Source: an uncultured Saprospiraceae bacterium (GTDB lineage: Bacteria; Bacteroidota; Bacteroidia; Chitinophagales; Saprospiraceae). From it: a DNA stretch of 44,467 bases. Made by a program: the position numbers and the translations under genes. Shown in pieces: positions 16,655 to 31,900 of this stretch (the stretch's first letter is position 1; each line of letters starts with the position of its first letter). The DNA lies in the NCBI GenBank assembly GCA_938041445.1, contig CALISO010000050.1, positions 1-44,467 of the forward strand. The letters are read 5' to 3'. Under the pieces are notes generated by a model. It made no database searches, was not told the origin of the DNA, and saw only the letters and a list, made by a program, of their open reading frames with translations.

Positions 16655-16959
16655 AATCGTAGATTTAATTAAACCCATCGTTGGGTTCACTATCTAATAC
16701 ACGATTGAAAAGCAGACTGCTGCAAACTTTCGAAACTAATTGCCAGATAGGACATCAATCCTTATAAAAATAAATACAGATTTGGTTTGTATTCATTATC
16801 CGATCCAGAAAAATTATTAAGTTGACATTTTGTGGCAAATCACCTCGAAATTCAGCCTCGCTTTCCACAATCTACCAAAAAAAAGCCCACACTTCTGTGC
16901 GGGCTTTCTAATATAATTCTTCATTCACTCCTCACAAAGAAAGAGAAGTAAGTTATACA
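16655..16959. other. Intergenic stretch between the giant gene and the small lipoprotein gene
   Basis: These 305 bp hold the intrinsic terminator of the giant gene (16877-16907) and presumably the promoter of the lipoprotein/barrel pair. A 6-bp inverted repeat AATACA..TGTATT (near 16775-16800) is too weak to call. No ORF or RNA gene was recognised. Confidence 0.5.
16877..16907 (-). terminator. Intrinsic terminator after the giant repeat-protein gene
   Basis: On the minus strand the stem GCCCGCAC / GTGTGGGC (one mismatch, 4-nt loop AGAA) is followed by a run of eight T. It lies 53 bp beyond the stop of the 6424-residue gene, in the right orientation to end that transcript. The plus-strand side has only three T, so it is mainly one-directional. 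Confidence 0.85.
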
Positions 16960-19900
16960 TTATTCGATCACAATCATTGACTTATTCCATTGAGTACCAT
17001 CGATGTCTAGGACATATCTGATGACACCAGCAGTCTGTAGTTGTCGCTTAGTGATTCTGATCGTATTATCTCCAATCTCTAATTCGACATCTTGTCTATA
17101 GATCACCTCACCTAGGTTATTGTAGAAGGTCAACTCTCCTACTGTCTCCTCCGGTGACACGATACTAATCTTAGTACTTTGCTTCCATGGATTTGGATGA
17201 TTAGAGATATCAATTGCGTCTATTGCGATGCCTGATAATGGCTCTAGCGAAAGTCGCTTGACCTCTAGTTCGGTTCCATGGTACGATTCATTGGCAATCT
17301 CATTACTTACAATCAACTGAGTCTGTCCAGCCAACTTAATCTGGAAGAGCTTAGTCAACTGGTCATTAGCGATCCCGTGAATGTGGTTATATGATATCCT
17401 TACGTGCTGACCATCATATGTATAATTGTCAGTTGAGAATCCAGGTAAGTCTGATGTCAATTCAGTGAATCCAGGACCTACCTCAATACTGACTTGAAGA
17501 CCATATAACATGTCTTCTGACTCAGCAGAAATATTGAACACTCCTTCTTCTATTTCTTCATATTCTAAGACTTGAGTTTCTATTCCTCTGATATCTATAT
17601 CGCCACTATGAGCTAGACTTGTATATGATCCATTGACATCACCAACTTTGACGGCTATGAAGTCTGTCACCATATCTTGTACTAAGAACGGTATCTGATA
17701 AGATTCATCTGGAGCAGGTAACCAAGGATTAGTCGCATCGATAAATGTATGCGTCTTGTCAATAAATCTCCAACTCGTATTAGCAGGGAACTTATCAACG
17801 ATTTCTAAGATAACCTTACGGATGTCTACCATATCCGCTGACGTGACTGACTGACTACTATTAGCATCAGCGGCAATCAAATCGTATGGGGAAGCAAGTG
17901 GTTGTAGATTCAAGATGTGCCTCTGAATCAAGATAATATCCAACGTACTTACTCCTCTCCTATCATCAATATCCAAGAATGGCTCTACAATATAAGCACC
18001 ACCCATTGGCATTTCTGTAAAGGCAAATTGCCCTTCGTCATTAGTGACCTCTACTTGAGCACCATTGACAAGCGATACTTCTACTAAGTCAACTTCTACT
18101 TCTAACTCTGTTGCAATACGTCCACTGATCGTTGCCATCAATGTCTCACTAGGTTCACATATTGCCACATCATTATTATCTTGAATGATGACACTTGTCT
18201 CACAGAAGGCTTGATTACCATTCAGGTCAGTCAACCATAACTGGACAGTCTGAGTACCGATGTCATCACAATCGAAGAACATCACATCATCATCCGGATC
18301 TTCGCTGAAGCTAAATGTGAATGTATATGATGACCCACACGGATGATCACTACCTGCATCTATGTCTATTGCCCATAACTCGGCTGTCTCAGTCCCTTCA
18401 GCAACATTTGCAGTAAGTGGCAAGACAAGTCCGCTCTTACACTTCGGACTTGGTGGTGTACTATCGATCACTGTAATAAGTGCTGAGCAAACATCTGTGT
18501 TATTACATTGATCAGAAACTGTCCAAGTGATTTGGTGAGTACCAACTGGCATCATTTCATCAACGATATCAGTTGTACCTTCAAGATCAATATTACCATC
18601 TGCTTGATAGTCCACAATATAGGACCACTCGAAGTCAGTTTCGACAGTACAATCATCAGTCGCTGTTGCTTGGAAGACAACTTGTCCTCCTGCACAATCT
18701 TGTGATGTAGTCTCTATAGTCATATCATCACATCCTGCAATCAACTCTGGTGCAACATCATTCAGCACCTTGATTGTCTGTACGTGCTCATAGATCTCGT
18801 GTCCATCATCTGACTCAACACACCAATTAAGAATCTGCCAAGTACGTAATATTTTATAACAACCAGTTTGACCTGATGCTACTTCAAATATCTCATCTGT
18901 ATGGTTCATCCCAAGAAGACTGCATTGACCATCCACAACTCCAGGATACGCATTCGCTAGTGGTAGATCCTGAGGTGAAAGATTATCAATATTACATTCA
19001 AAGTCAACATCTAGATCTGCAGGCCACACAATATCCATCTCCGACACGACATCTGGTGATTGTAGTGTAATCGTTTGTACGCAAGTCTGACCTGTTTCTG
19101 TCACAGTCCATGTACGTGTAATCTCACCAAGATTACAAGCATCCAAGTCTGTTATATCATCTTCATATGTCGCATCCAAGTGAGTACAGACTGATGATAT
19201 TGCTGGCTGACCAGTAATCGCAAGATTTGTATAATCTTCATCACATGTCAATATCACATCAAATGGACATTGGAAATTCGGGATAGTCTTGTCTTGAACA
19301 GTGACTGGCACCATACACTCATTATAATTATCGCCGGCAGTACCAAAGACACCATCTAAGTCTGCATCATCCCATACTCTCATCACAACCATCACTGGAC
19401 TATTCGCAACATCTTCACAACAGAATGTCACGTCATCTCCAGGAACTAAGTCGTCTCCATTGAGACAATCACTATCCACTCTATAGAGCTGTCTGAAGAT
19501 ATCTGTACATGCATCATGAGATCCTTCATCGATAGATTCAGGGAATATCTTCGCTGTTCCTAGCGTATTTAATCCTACAACTACATCGAAGTCACAAATG
19601 ACAGTCGGAGCAGAATTGTCTGTTACTTGTATGTCAAATTCACAAACTGCAAAATTGCTACATTGATCTTTTGCCTTGATCTTTACTGTATGCACTCCTG
19701 TGGTCAGATCTCTGATGTAATACTCTCCGCTATTCGGTGGACTTTGATATACCGTACCTGGAGTAACAGTAATGACTGTATCCTTAACCGTCCCACAAGC
19801 ATCATTGATACCAGGGAAGTAATCATTGAGATAGATGTCACCAAGACAATCATGAGCACTGGCATTAATAGATACTGTCTCTGGACAATGATCGAAAACT

Positions 19901-22900
19901 GGAGGTGAACTATCTAAGACTTTGATAGATTGATAGTGCTCAATAGGATTGACAAATGGAATAATTGGGTCACACATATCTCTAATCAACCAAGTACGAA
20001 TGATCTCATAACTCCCTTCACAATTGAAGAGTATCTGATCATCCCAATTCCAGAAGTGGGAACACAATCCATCTCCCGTCTCATAGACAGGGATGCCTCC
20101 AAGTAATGGATAACCAGTGTGCTCAGGGTGAAGAAGAGTTGGGTCATCTTCTATTTCACTACATGTATATGTCTCAGTCAATATGATGTCATCTGGATAC
20201 ACTACAGTTTCTAGATCAAAGTCTGTAATGGTAATCATTTGCACACAAGAGATCTGGTTGTTAGACTCATCAATGATTGTCCAAGTTCTTTCAATTGTTG
20301 CAACAGGATCGTTACACATTGTTTGCTCAATGTAGTCATCTTCATATGTGATATAGATCTCTTGCTCACAAGTTGTGACTTCTGGCATACCAGTGATCTC
20401 AGGATCAAATGCCATATTACATTCGATAATTGTATCTGGTGGACAGACTACCTCAGGGATCAACTTATTCTCAATATTGACATATCCCCAACAACAATTG
20501 ACTCCATCTTCACAGTTTTCACAAATTTCAACAATCAGAGTCTGACCAATGTGATCTTCGGTAACGATGTTAGTGCCATCAGCAGATGTACCTATTATCG
20601 TTTCGTGATCTTCGGCTTTAAGCGTAACACAGAAGTCATCAAGACATCCATATCCATCTCCTTCTAATATCATATCCGCTGTAACAAACTCCATACAATC
20701 TGCTCCAAGTGAGAGATTGATTGCACTATTACAAGCAAGTGCACCATCTGGCTCCTCATTAGGATTAGGTAGCACTGTGACGGTGAATGTACACTTGGAT
20801 TCATTGCCAGATGCATCCGTGACTATTACACAAATATCTTGAACACCTTCTGTCAAACCATCCTCTAATGGTGGATCAAATACAAACGTTGCTCCAGGAC
20901 ATTGATCGGTGAATGTTGGCACTGGTACTGATGAAATCGGTACTAAACAATCATCTTCTAGCAAGAACAACGTCACATCAGGACAAGCTGATAATACTGG
21001 TGCCTCTACATCGCACACCTCTACTTCGAATGAACATTGTGATTCATTGCCAAATTGATCAACAAGTGTATAGACAATCAAGGTTGTACCTACAGCGAAG
21101 AATTCTGTTGCCGTACTTCCACCAATAACATCACCATTGATAGGCACTACGATATCATCTTCTGAAGAGTACTCAACTGAGATACCTCCTTCACAACAGT
21201 TATCCCAAAATACTGGATGATCCCAGATATATTCTGCTCCACACATCTCTAGATCGTTATCAAGCTTGACATCAGTCTGCGCATAAGGTAGATGAGTCAA
21301 TACTTGGAATTCCACATTATCTAGAATTGCAATACCTGGACTTGTTTTCTCAAGACTAAGTGTCCACGTACCGAGAGATGATTCATTGAAATATGACTTA
21401 AATGATTCGAGAGGCTCATAGACTAAGCCGTTTCCAAGAGGATCACAAAGCACTGTACTCAAGTTATCAGTTGCATTCTGATCGAATGTCACATCGACAT
21501 CAGCAGTTCCGCTACACATTCCCCCGAAGATTTGTACTGTTGTTCCACTTGGACTGATTAGGTAACCAGAAAGAGCACCTGCATCTGCTATCGTCACTTG
21601 AAGATCTGAAAGAATGACTGTGCCAACTGGTACATCATCCGTAACGACAAAGTCAATCGTAGTACAGAGTTCTCCATCAATATTTTGTGGAAGTGTGGTC
21701 ATATATGTCAATGTATCATACATTGCACAAGACGGCACTTCAGTATCTTCTATTGTAACTTCAAAGCTACATTCTACAATTGAAGGGACTCCTTCTTGGA
21801 GCCCTACCTTTGTACCATTGTCTGCAGCGACATCTAATTCTGGATTGTAGAAACCATACGACCCTGCGAAACAACTAGCAGCGACTTTAAAATCACCTGC
21901 AAAATCGTGATCACAGATAAAGACTCTTATAATATCTTCTCCTACAATGTTTCCTGCGAAAGGATATGTTGTGGATGCATAGCCATTGATAGATACTCCA
22001 TCAATCACTCTACCAACGAGGCTGATGTAATAACCTGCTGGATCACCAACGCCGATATTTGTAAATGTTTGAGTAATCACACCTCCTACTGGGATACAAG
22101 TTCCATTGGCAAGATTATAGCTTTCTGGGCTTGTTCCTTCTCTGACTACATTGAGGCAAGAGACATCAACTGCTGCTGGACCAATATTCGCAATCTCAAC
22201 TCCTGTGATAACTCCATCTTGGATAATCTCGGTAATCAAGATGAGTGGTTGGTCGATAGCTTGGTAATTCACTGTACTTATACCAGTAGGGAAGAATTCT
22301 CCACTTGCATCGTCAAATCCATCAGCGATGATATTTCCATTTTGAATAATCTCATACTTCACGACTAGGTTATCAGGGCAATTATCTGTCACATCAAATG
22401 GTGCAATATCATCAATCACTGCTCCACAGACACCAAAGTCATTGACAGTCATTGTATCAATTGGACAACTGATTGTAGGTGGGGTATGGAAGTCATTTAC
22501 AATGATTTTAATCTCGCATTCCGATATGTTACCACATTCATCTTCCGCTTGATAGGTCAAAATTGTCAACCCAACGGGAAAGAGATCTCCTGTCGTCAAT
22601 CCAGTATCATCTACTTGAGTAACTGTTGTCTCTCCACATGCATCTTCAGCAAGAGGGCCAGTAAAGTTAACATATGAACTACACCATCCTGCAGGTGCAT
22701 CCACAATCGTTGGTGGCGGACAGAATGTAAACTCTGGAGGTGTCACATCTCCGATACCAAAACGATTAGTAAAGCTATCAGCATTACCGCATTCGTCCGT
22801 AGCTGTAAATGTCACATCCACAAATCTTGAGAATCCACAAATAAACACCCAATTGTCAGGGTCAAAGTCATTAGTCCAAGTGAACTGGCTACAGTCATCA

Positions 22901-25900
22901 GTGGCCGTTGCGCCTGCATGATCTTCTAACCAAAAATCAAACTCTGGATAGTTGTCTCCTCGCGGCTCACACTCTTCCATCAGCATATCTGCACCACCTA
23001 CGATAAGAGGTGCTGTTGTATCTTCTATTGTAAATATTGCTTCTGAGGTAGAGACATTACCGCATTCATCTGTTGCTGTGAATCGGTAAGTTTGGATATT
23101 TGTCAGAGCACAAGTTTCTTCAATAGTGATCAAATCAAACTCCCAAACTACGACGCCACAATCATCTACTGCGATTGCTTCTCCCTGACCATTCAAGAAT
23201 GCCGCAAGGTCTGCTTCATTACCCATCCCGTCACATTCGACTGTCATACTCATTGCCTCTGGCAAGATGGTTGGTGAGGTCGTATCTTCTATGATGAATG
23301 AAGCGATTGTAGATGCTGACTCATTACCACAATCATCTGTTGTTGCAAACTCATAAATGAAAGTCATTGTCTGACCACAACCAACTATAGTACTTACTAG
23401 GATTGGTTCATCCCAAGTAAATGGACTACATATATCATCAGCCTCTGCATTTCCATCAGCTAATAACCAAGCCTCTAGAGCGGCAATATTTCCCGCTCCA
23501 TCACATTCGACTGTCATATCTGTGGCAGGTCGCGTAATTGTTGGTGGTGTCTCATCTACAACTGTGACAGTTGCCATCGTTTCATCAGAGTTACCACATG
23601 CATCCGTTGCCGTAAATGTCACCAATGCACTTCCTGTCAATGGCGAACAACCATTAGTCAACGCAACAAAATCATTAGTATAAGTGATCAAGCTACAATC
23701 GTCTTCAGCGTCTGCCCCTCCCACATTAACCAACCAAGAATTAATCACATTCATCGGATCCACATCACCAGTACACTCGAGTGTCAAGTCACTAGCTGGT
23801 ATCTCAAATGTTGGGGCCTCTGTATCCTCAATTGTCAATGTTGCTGTAGTTGTACTTACATTATCACACTCGTCCGAGACGGTAAAAGTCACAGTAATAC
23901 TTCCTTCACCATCACATGCTCCTGCTGCTACCATTCCATAGTCATTTGACCAAGTCAAATCTCCACAGCCATCTGTCGCAACTGCTCCACCATTATTGTT
24001 GAGCCAGTTAAGAAGGATCGCTACATTATCCGAGCCATTACACTCAATAACCATATTAATCGCTTCCGTGACTATAAGTGGAGCTATTGTATCTTCTAAT
24101 CCATAATCAGCTAATGCGGTTGATGTATTACCACATTCATCAGTTGCTGTGAAGAGATATGTCTCAGTAAATGTATCTCCACATCCACTAATTGTGTTCC
24201 ATAGTTCTGCAGTGATGATAGGTGTGCCACAGAGGTCAGTACTTGCTGCCATCGCTATCCAGTCATCAACCTCTACGATGATATTTTCGCATTCTTCTAC
24301 TAGGTTCGTAGGAGCGACAAGTTCTGGTGGTGTCGTATCTTCAATAATGATTGAAGCAATTGCAGTAGAGAAGTTACCGCATTCATCCGTAGCTATGAAT
24401 GTATAAGGTGTATTAGTTGTATTACCACAAGTCATTTCTTCAGCACCTGCTTCATTTGTCCAAGTAACTGAACCACAGTCATCTGTTGCCATTGCACCAC
24501 CATTAAGATCAAGCCATTCAACTATCGCCACATCATTATCTGCATCATTACACTCTAGGACCAAGTCCAATGGAAGTGGATCAATCACTGGTGGTGTCGT
24601 ATCTTCTATTGTAACTATTGCTGAATCTGTATTGACATTTGCACAAGCATCCGTTGCCGTAAATGTATAAGTCGTCACGGAGGTGTTACCACAATCTGGC
24701 ACTACCACCGTTGTTGTTGCTACTGTCACATTGACATCACAGACATCAAATACTGTAAAGTCATTGACCCAAGCAGCGATGATTGCATCATTATCATTTT
24801 CTCCACATTCTAGCAAAATATCTGCTGGAGCTGTGATCTCAGGTATCACTGTATCTTCGATCGTAAATGTCGCTGTAGTTGTATTGAGATTACCACAAGC
24901 GTCAGTTGCAGTGAATGTTACTTCTATAGCTCCAGTTTCAGCACAAGCATCAGTAAACATCGTCGTGTAATCATTCGTCCATGTGATGTCAGAACAAACA
25001 TCGGAGGCAATTGCTCCGCCATTATTTGATAACCAACCAAGTAAGGCCGCTGTGTTTCCGATACCATCGCATTCAACTATCATATCCATTGCTGGCGTAT
25101 CAATGGATGGCATTGTTGTATCCTCTATTGTGAATGTTTCGAAGCAAGTGGATGTATTACCAGCTAAGTCAACTGCTGTAAATTGATATACGAATGCTTC
25201 TGAATCTCCACATCCACTGATTGTATTAATTACTCTATTTGTGATTGTCACTGTTTCGTCGCAATTATCAGTAGCACTAACGGTTGCTAACCAATTAGCT
25301 AAGTCAGTAGCGTTACCTAGGCCATCACATTCTATTGTGAGTGGAGTTGGGCAAGTGATCATTGGATCTTCACAGTCTTCTATTAAGACATCGAAGCAAC
25401 ACATACTTGTATTATCATTTTCATCAGTGATCGTATAGCACACTTCACTTAATCCAAGTGGGAAAACTTCCCCTGAGGCGTCATCAACACCACTTGAAGT
25501 CAGCTCTCCTGTTATTTCATAAGTGATATCAAATGGACAATTCTCTATGCTTGTTGTAGGACCAATATCGACACTAGTCCACTCACAATCACCTGCATTG
25601 TTACAGGCAATTACCGTATTAGATGGACAAAGGATATTCGGTACATCTGAGTCTACCACAATGATATCAAATGTGCAGATATCTGTATTACCACAATCAT
25701 CGGTCGCGGTAAATTCTAATGATGTTGTGCCCACAGGGAATTCTGTTCCTGGAGCAAGTCCGCCTGTCTGCTCAACTAGCACTTGTACATCACAATCATC
25801 CAACGCAACAGGTGTTGAGAAGATTGGGAAGGCACCACAGACATCCACATCGACATTGATTGTTAATGGTGCTGTTGGACAATTGACAAAGTATGGATCT

Positions 25901-28900
25901 TCTGTATCATCCATTGTAATCATCGCTTCACAAGTAGTGACATTACCACAATCATCTGTTGCAGTGAATGTGACATCTACACTACCCATGCAAGCAGCTG
26001 GGAGTGTCCCTGGATAGTCTGCTGTCACATCTACACCACTACAAGCATCAGTCGCTGTACCTGCGGCTAACCAATCAATTACAATCTGGTCATTATTAGG
26101 ATCACCACACTCAAGGACAAGTGTTGATGGACATACGATTGCTGGAACTGTTGTATCTTCTATTGTAAACTCAGCAAGTCCTTGAGAAACATTGCCACAG
26201 TCATCCACTGCTGTAAATTCGTAGACTTCCGTTGATCCACCACCACATACACTGATTGTATTGAAGAGTAGATTGGTCACAACTGAAGTTGCATCACAAT
26301 CATCTACTGCAGTGGCTGTCATTAACCAAGCAGTCAAGTCTGCTGTGTTACCAGCTCCGTCACACTCAACCACTAAGTCAGTTGGAGGTGTGAGTACAGG
26401 TGCAGTCGTATCGGTCGTCCCAAATGTAGCAGTTGCACTACTTGCATTGCCACAGTCATCTGTAAGTGTAAATGTATATATCGTGCTTGTCGTAGTGCCA
26501 CAAGCTGGAATTGCAATAGCTGCTGCATTAGACCATACTGGTGCATCATCACATAAATCTTCACCCATTGCTCCACCATTCATCGCCAACCAATCTGCTA
26601 AGGCACCTGCCACATCACCAGCACAATCCACAAAGAGATCCATTGGTTCAACAGTAATCTCTGGAGCAGTTGTATCTTCTATTGTAATCGTTGCATCACA
26701 TGTCGATACCAAGTCACAAGCATCAGTCGCGGTGAATGTCACCGTAAAAACTCCTGTCATTCCACATGCTGGAACAAATACATCAGGATAGTTGTGAGTA
26801 ATTACTACAGTATTGCAGTCATCAGACGATGTTGGTATTGCTAACCATGCTTCTATGATTGCAGCATTTGCAGGATCACTGCACTCAAGCGCAATATTAT
26901 CTGGACAGATGATGACGGGTGGCACGGTATCTTCTATTGTAAAGGTTGCTTGTGTTGTGTTCTCATTGCCACAGCCATCTGTTGCTGTGAATATGACATC
27001 AACTTCACCTGTATCTCCACAATCATTTGAGAGTAATGTGGTATAGTTATTAGTCCAAGTAATCTCAGGACCACAAACATCTGTAGCTATTGCTCCCCCA
27101 TTGTTTGCCAACCAACCAAGGAGGGCATCTGTATTGCCATTGCCATCACACTCGACAGTCAGGCCTGATGCGTCGGTGTCAATTGCTGGCATTGTCGTAT
27201 CTTCTATAGTGAAGGTTGCGAGACATCTGTCTTCATTACCCGCTGCATCAGTTGCTGTGAACTCGTAGGTAAATGATTCAGTATCTCCACATCCACTAAT
27301 TGTATTGAATATGTTAGTTGTAGGTATTACTATTAAATCACAATTGTCTGTAGCACTCACTTCTGTTAACCATGCCGCTAACACATCTGTATTGCCTGCT
27401 CCGTCACACTCTACTGTCAGATCAGGAGGGCATGTGATCTCTGGTGATTCACAGTCTTCAATGATTACATCAAAACTACATGTCGCCATATTGCCGTTGT
27501 CATCTAGTATCATGTATGTCACGACACTAGTCCCTAGGTTAAATATTGTGCCCGAGACATCATCTGTACCACTTGCTACTATCGTTGCTCCAGCAACAGT
27601 ATAAGTAACTGTGTACTCACAGTTTTCTATTGTGGTCGGCGCTAATCCCGAACTCACCCAAGTGCATGTCTCGTCATCTGCACAAGCGACTACATCATTG
27701 GATGGACAAAGGATAGTTGGCTCATCTGCATCTATGACTGTAATCGTAAAGTCACAAGTCACACTATTCATACAATCATCTACTGCTGTAAATTGTACTG
27801 GTATAGGAGCTCCAACAATAAACTCTTCTCCTGGAGCTGGACCTACTGTTTGGGTAACAGTTACTTGATTATCACAGTCATCTAATGCGACTGGTATTGA
27901 GAATATTGGCATCCCATCACACTCATCGACATCCGTATTGATCGTCAAGTCGCTTGGACAGTTGATGAAGTATGGGTCAACTGTATCATTAATTGTAATT
28001 GTAGAATTGAAGTCGTAGTTGTTACCACATTCGTCACTGATATTGAATGAGACAAGAGTATTGACACCACAGCCATCAACCAACTCACCATCCCAAGTAC
28101 TCGTCACGGTGACATTGCCTCCGCAGAAGTCTGTCCCTGTAAACTGGTCTAACCAAGCATTGATGAGAGATGGATTATCTGGATTACCACACTCAAGCAT
28201 CAATGGATCTGGTTGTTCTAGAGTAGGTGCATCTGTATCCTCAATAGTAAATGTAAATAATCTCGTGGAAGTATTTCCACAAGCATCGGTTGCTGTAATC
28301 AAATATGTCTCAGCTGAGGTACCCCCGCATCCTGATATAGAATTATAAAGTTCTGTTGTAACAACTGGTGCTATATCACAGACATCCGTTGCAAAGAACG
28401 CTGCAAGTAATGTTGATATTTGACCAGGGTTATCGGCAGGATTACAAGCCATCGTGGTATCATCAGGGCCCACAATGGTCGGTGGTGTCGTATCTTCTAT
28501 AATCACGCTTGCAATTGCTGTACTTGTATTACCACAATCATCAGTAATTGTAAATGTATAAGGTGTCTCACTTGTTCCTCCACAATCGATAACTGTAGCT
28601 CCAGCTACTGCTACCCAATCAACCATTGCGTCACATCCATCTACACCTTCACCATTACCGTTTATTGAAACCCAATTGGTGATATCGCCCGCATTGCCCA
28701 AACCGTCACATTCAACAATTAAGTCTTGTGGGGAGAGCAAGAATTCTGGGTTGAGATTGTCCTCGATCGTTATCGTTGCTTCACATATTGATGTCAATCC
28801 ACATTCATCAGTTGCAGTGAAAGTCACTGTGTAGACTCCAGTATCACCACATTCGCCGACGAAGACATCAGGGTAGTTATTCATAATTGATACTGTATTG

Positions 28901-31900
28901 CAATTATCAGTCGTCGTAGCAGTTGCTAACCATGCATTAATGATCGCATCATTTGCAGGGTCACTGCACTCAAGTACGATTGGAGTTGGGCAGACTATCT
29001 CTGGTGCAGTTGTATCTTCTATTGTAAACGTCGCCATTGTTGTATTCTCATTGCCGCAATCATCTGTTGCTGTAAAGATTACTTCTACTTCGCCTGTATC
29101 TCCACAATCATTTGAGAGTAATGTTGTATAGTTATTGGTCCATGTGATATTTGGGCCACAAATATCAGAAGCTACCGCTCCTCCATTATTCGCTAACCAT
29201 CCAATTAAAGCATCTGTATTACCATTACCATCACACTCTACAGTCTCGTCTATTGCGTCAGTATCGATGACTGGGTTACTTGTATCTTCTATCGTGAATG
29301 TTGCTAAACATCTATTCTCATTACCGGCCGCATCTATCGAGATGAACTCGTAGGTAAATGTCTCAGTACCTCCACACCCACTAATTGTATTAAAGATATT
29401 ATTCATTGGTGAGACTACTGCATCACAATTGTCTGTAGCACTTGCCGTTGCCAGCCATGCTGCTAACTCAGTTGTATTACCTGCTCCATCACATTCGACT
29501 GTCATAGGTGCTGGACATATAATCTCAGGTATCTCACAGTCTTCTACGATTACATTGAAGCTACACGTTGAAGTATTTCCATTGTCATCGAGGATCGTAT
29601 AAGTCACAATACTTGTACCTAAGTTGAAGGTCGTTCCTGACACATCATCCATTCCACTTGCTATAGTGGTTACTCCTGATACCGAGAATGTCACATCAAA
29701 ATCACAATTCTCAATCGTCGTCGGTGATAAGCCCGAACTGACCCAAGTACAAGTTCCTATATTTGCACAAGCCACAACATCGTTAGAAGGACAGAGGATA
29801 TTTGGAATATCTGAATCTACTACAGTAATTGTAAAGTCGCAAAGTGTTGTATTTCCACAATCATCTTCAGCTTCAAATTGTACAGCGATAGGTGCTCCTA
29901 CTATGAACTCCTCTCCTGGAGCCGGACCTACTGTTTGGGTAACCATTACTTGATTATCACAATCATCTAATGCTACTGGAATTGAAAAAATCGGCATTCC
30001 ATCACACTCATCAACGTCAGTATTGATAGTCAAATCATCTGGGCAATTGATAAAAAATGGATCTGCAGAATCATTCATTGTGATTGCTGTAACACATGTA
30101 GATGTATTCCCACATTGGTCAGTTGCTGTGAAAGTGACATCGACACTACCCATACAAGCATCAGGTAGTATCCCATCAAAATCAGTCGTGATTGATATCT
30201 TATTACTTAATTCTTCTGGTGTTGGACATTCTGGACTTAATCTGAGATTGTATGCACCTCCACTATTTGTAGTTGTAAACTGGATTGCTGAGGCAGTAGT
30301 ATTGGACTCCCATACGAATCCACCAGTTTGAGCAGTTGTGCTACTATCATTTGTTACAGTATAAGCTGGTGGAGTATCACTAGCACTATACCCTGGCAGT
30401 AAAGTTGTCGTCAATGTGTATGAACTACCATCAAGGCTTACGATTCCATCCGTATTGCCAATTGAGATGCCTCCACCATGTGTTCCTCTAATAAAGACAG
30501 GCTGACATCCACTAATTGTAAATTGAGGAGCTTCGCCCGCTGAGAGAACATACGTACCATTTGCATTAGTATTTACATTAGAGGCACTTACAAGAATGCT
30601 CCCTGCGGGTAATCCAAATTTAGCACTCACATCGACGTTTATTGCTGATTGATCATCTGTATCATCGACCAAACCTAAGTCTGCTGGAGTAACCACAATA
30701 AAACCTTCAGAGCATGCATCTGAGATACAACCATCAGTGCAAAGATCAGCCGCAGTTGCAGAAGTCAACCAAGCATTGATGAGTTGATTATTATTGGGAT
30801 CACCGCATTCTAGTGCTAAGTCATCAGGACAAGTGATCTCCGCAGGCGTTGTGTCTTCGATTACAAATTCAGCAAGTCCTTGTGTAATATTCCCACACTC
30901 GTCTGTTGCTGTAAATTGGTAAACCATAGTCGATGCTCCGCCACAAGCACTGATAGAATTGAAGAGTTGACTTGAAACTACAACATCAGAGCAATCATCA
31001 GATCCGCTTGCAGATAATAACCACGTAGCTAAGGCTCCAGAGTTACCAGCTCCATCGCATTCTACAAGCATATCTGCTGGTACTGTTAGAGTTGGCATTG
31101 TTGAATCATCAATAATCACACTAGCAGCTGCTACACTCATGTTCCCGCAATCGTCTGTAATTGTAAAAGTATAAGGAATCTCACTTCCTCCACCACAACC
31201 CTCTATCGGAGCACCTTCTACAATTGTCCAATCTACAATTGCATCACACTGGTCGGCCGCGATACCTCCACCATTAGTGCTTAACCAATTGGTGATAGCT
31301 GCGGAGTTGCCAGCTCCATCACATTCAACAATTAAGTCCTGAGGAGCAATTGTAAATTCTGGTATAAGTGTGTCTTCGATAGTTATAGTTGAGACACAAT
31401 CGGCTGTCAACCCACAAGCATCTTCTACTGTGAACGTGACTGTGTATATTCCAGTATCGCCGCAGTCGGAGGCGAAGACATCAGGGTAAGTATTCGTAAT
31501 CATCCCTTCATTACAATCGTCTGAAGATGAGGCACTTGCTAACCATGCTTCAATGATTGCATCATTTGCAGGATCACCGCACTGAAGCACAATTGGTGAT
31601 GGACAAACTATTTCTGGAACCACAGTATCATCAATCATAAATGTTGCTGTGGTAGTGATAAAGTTACCGCAATCATCTGTCGCTGTAAATGTTACTTCTA
31701 TTTCTCCTGTATCACCACAATCATTAGAAAGCATTGTTGTGAAGTCATTAGTCCATGTAATATCTGGATTACAAATGTCAGATGCTACTGCACCTCCATT
31801 ATCTGCCAGCCATCCAATGAGAGCATCTACATTTCCATTACCATCACATTCTACAATGAGATCCATTGCTTCTGAGTCCAGAGCTGGTGGTGTGGTATCT

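Noticed and set aside
16655-16690. Upstream ATG at 16690 as start of the small lipoprotein
   Set aside because: It would put 12 polar residues before an otherwise perfect short lipoprotein signal that begins at 16654.
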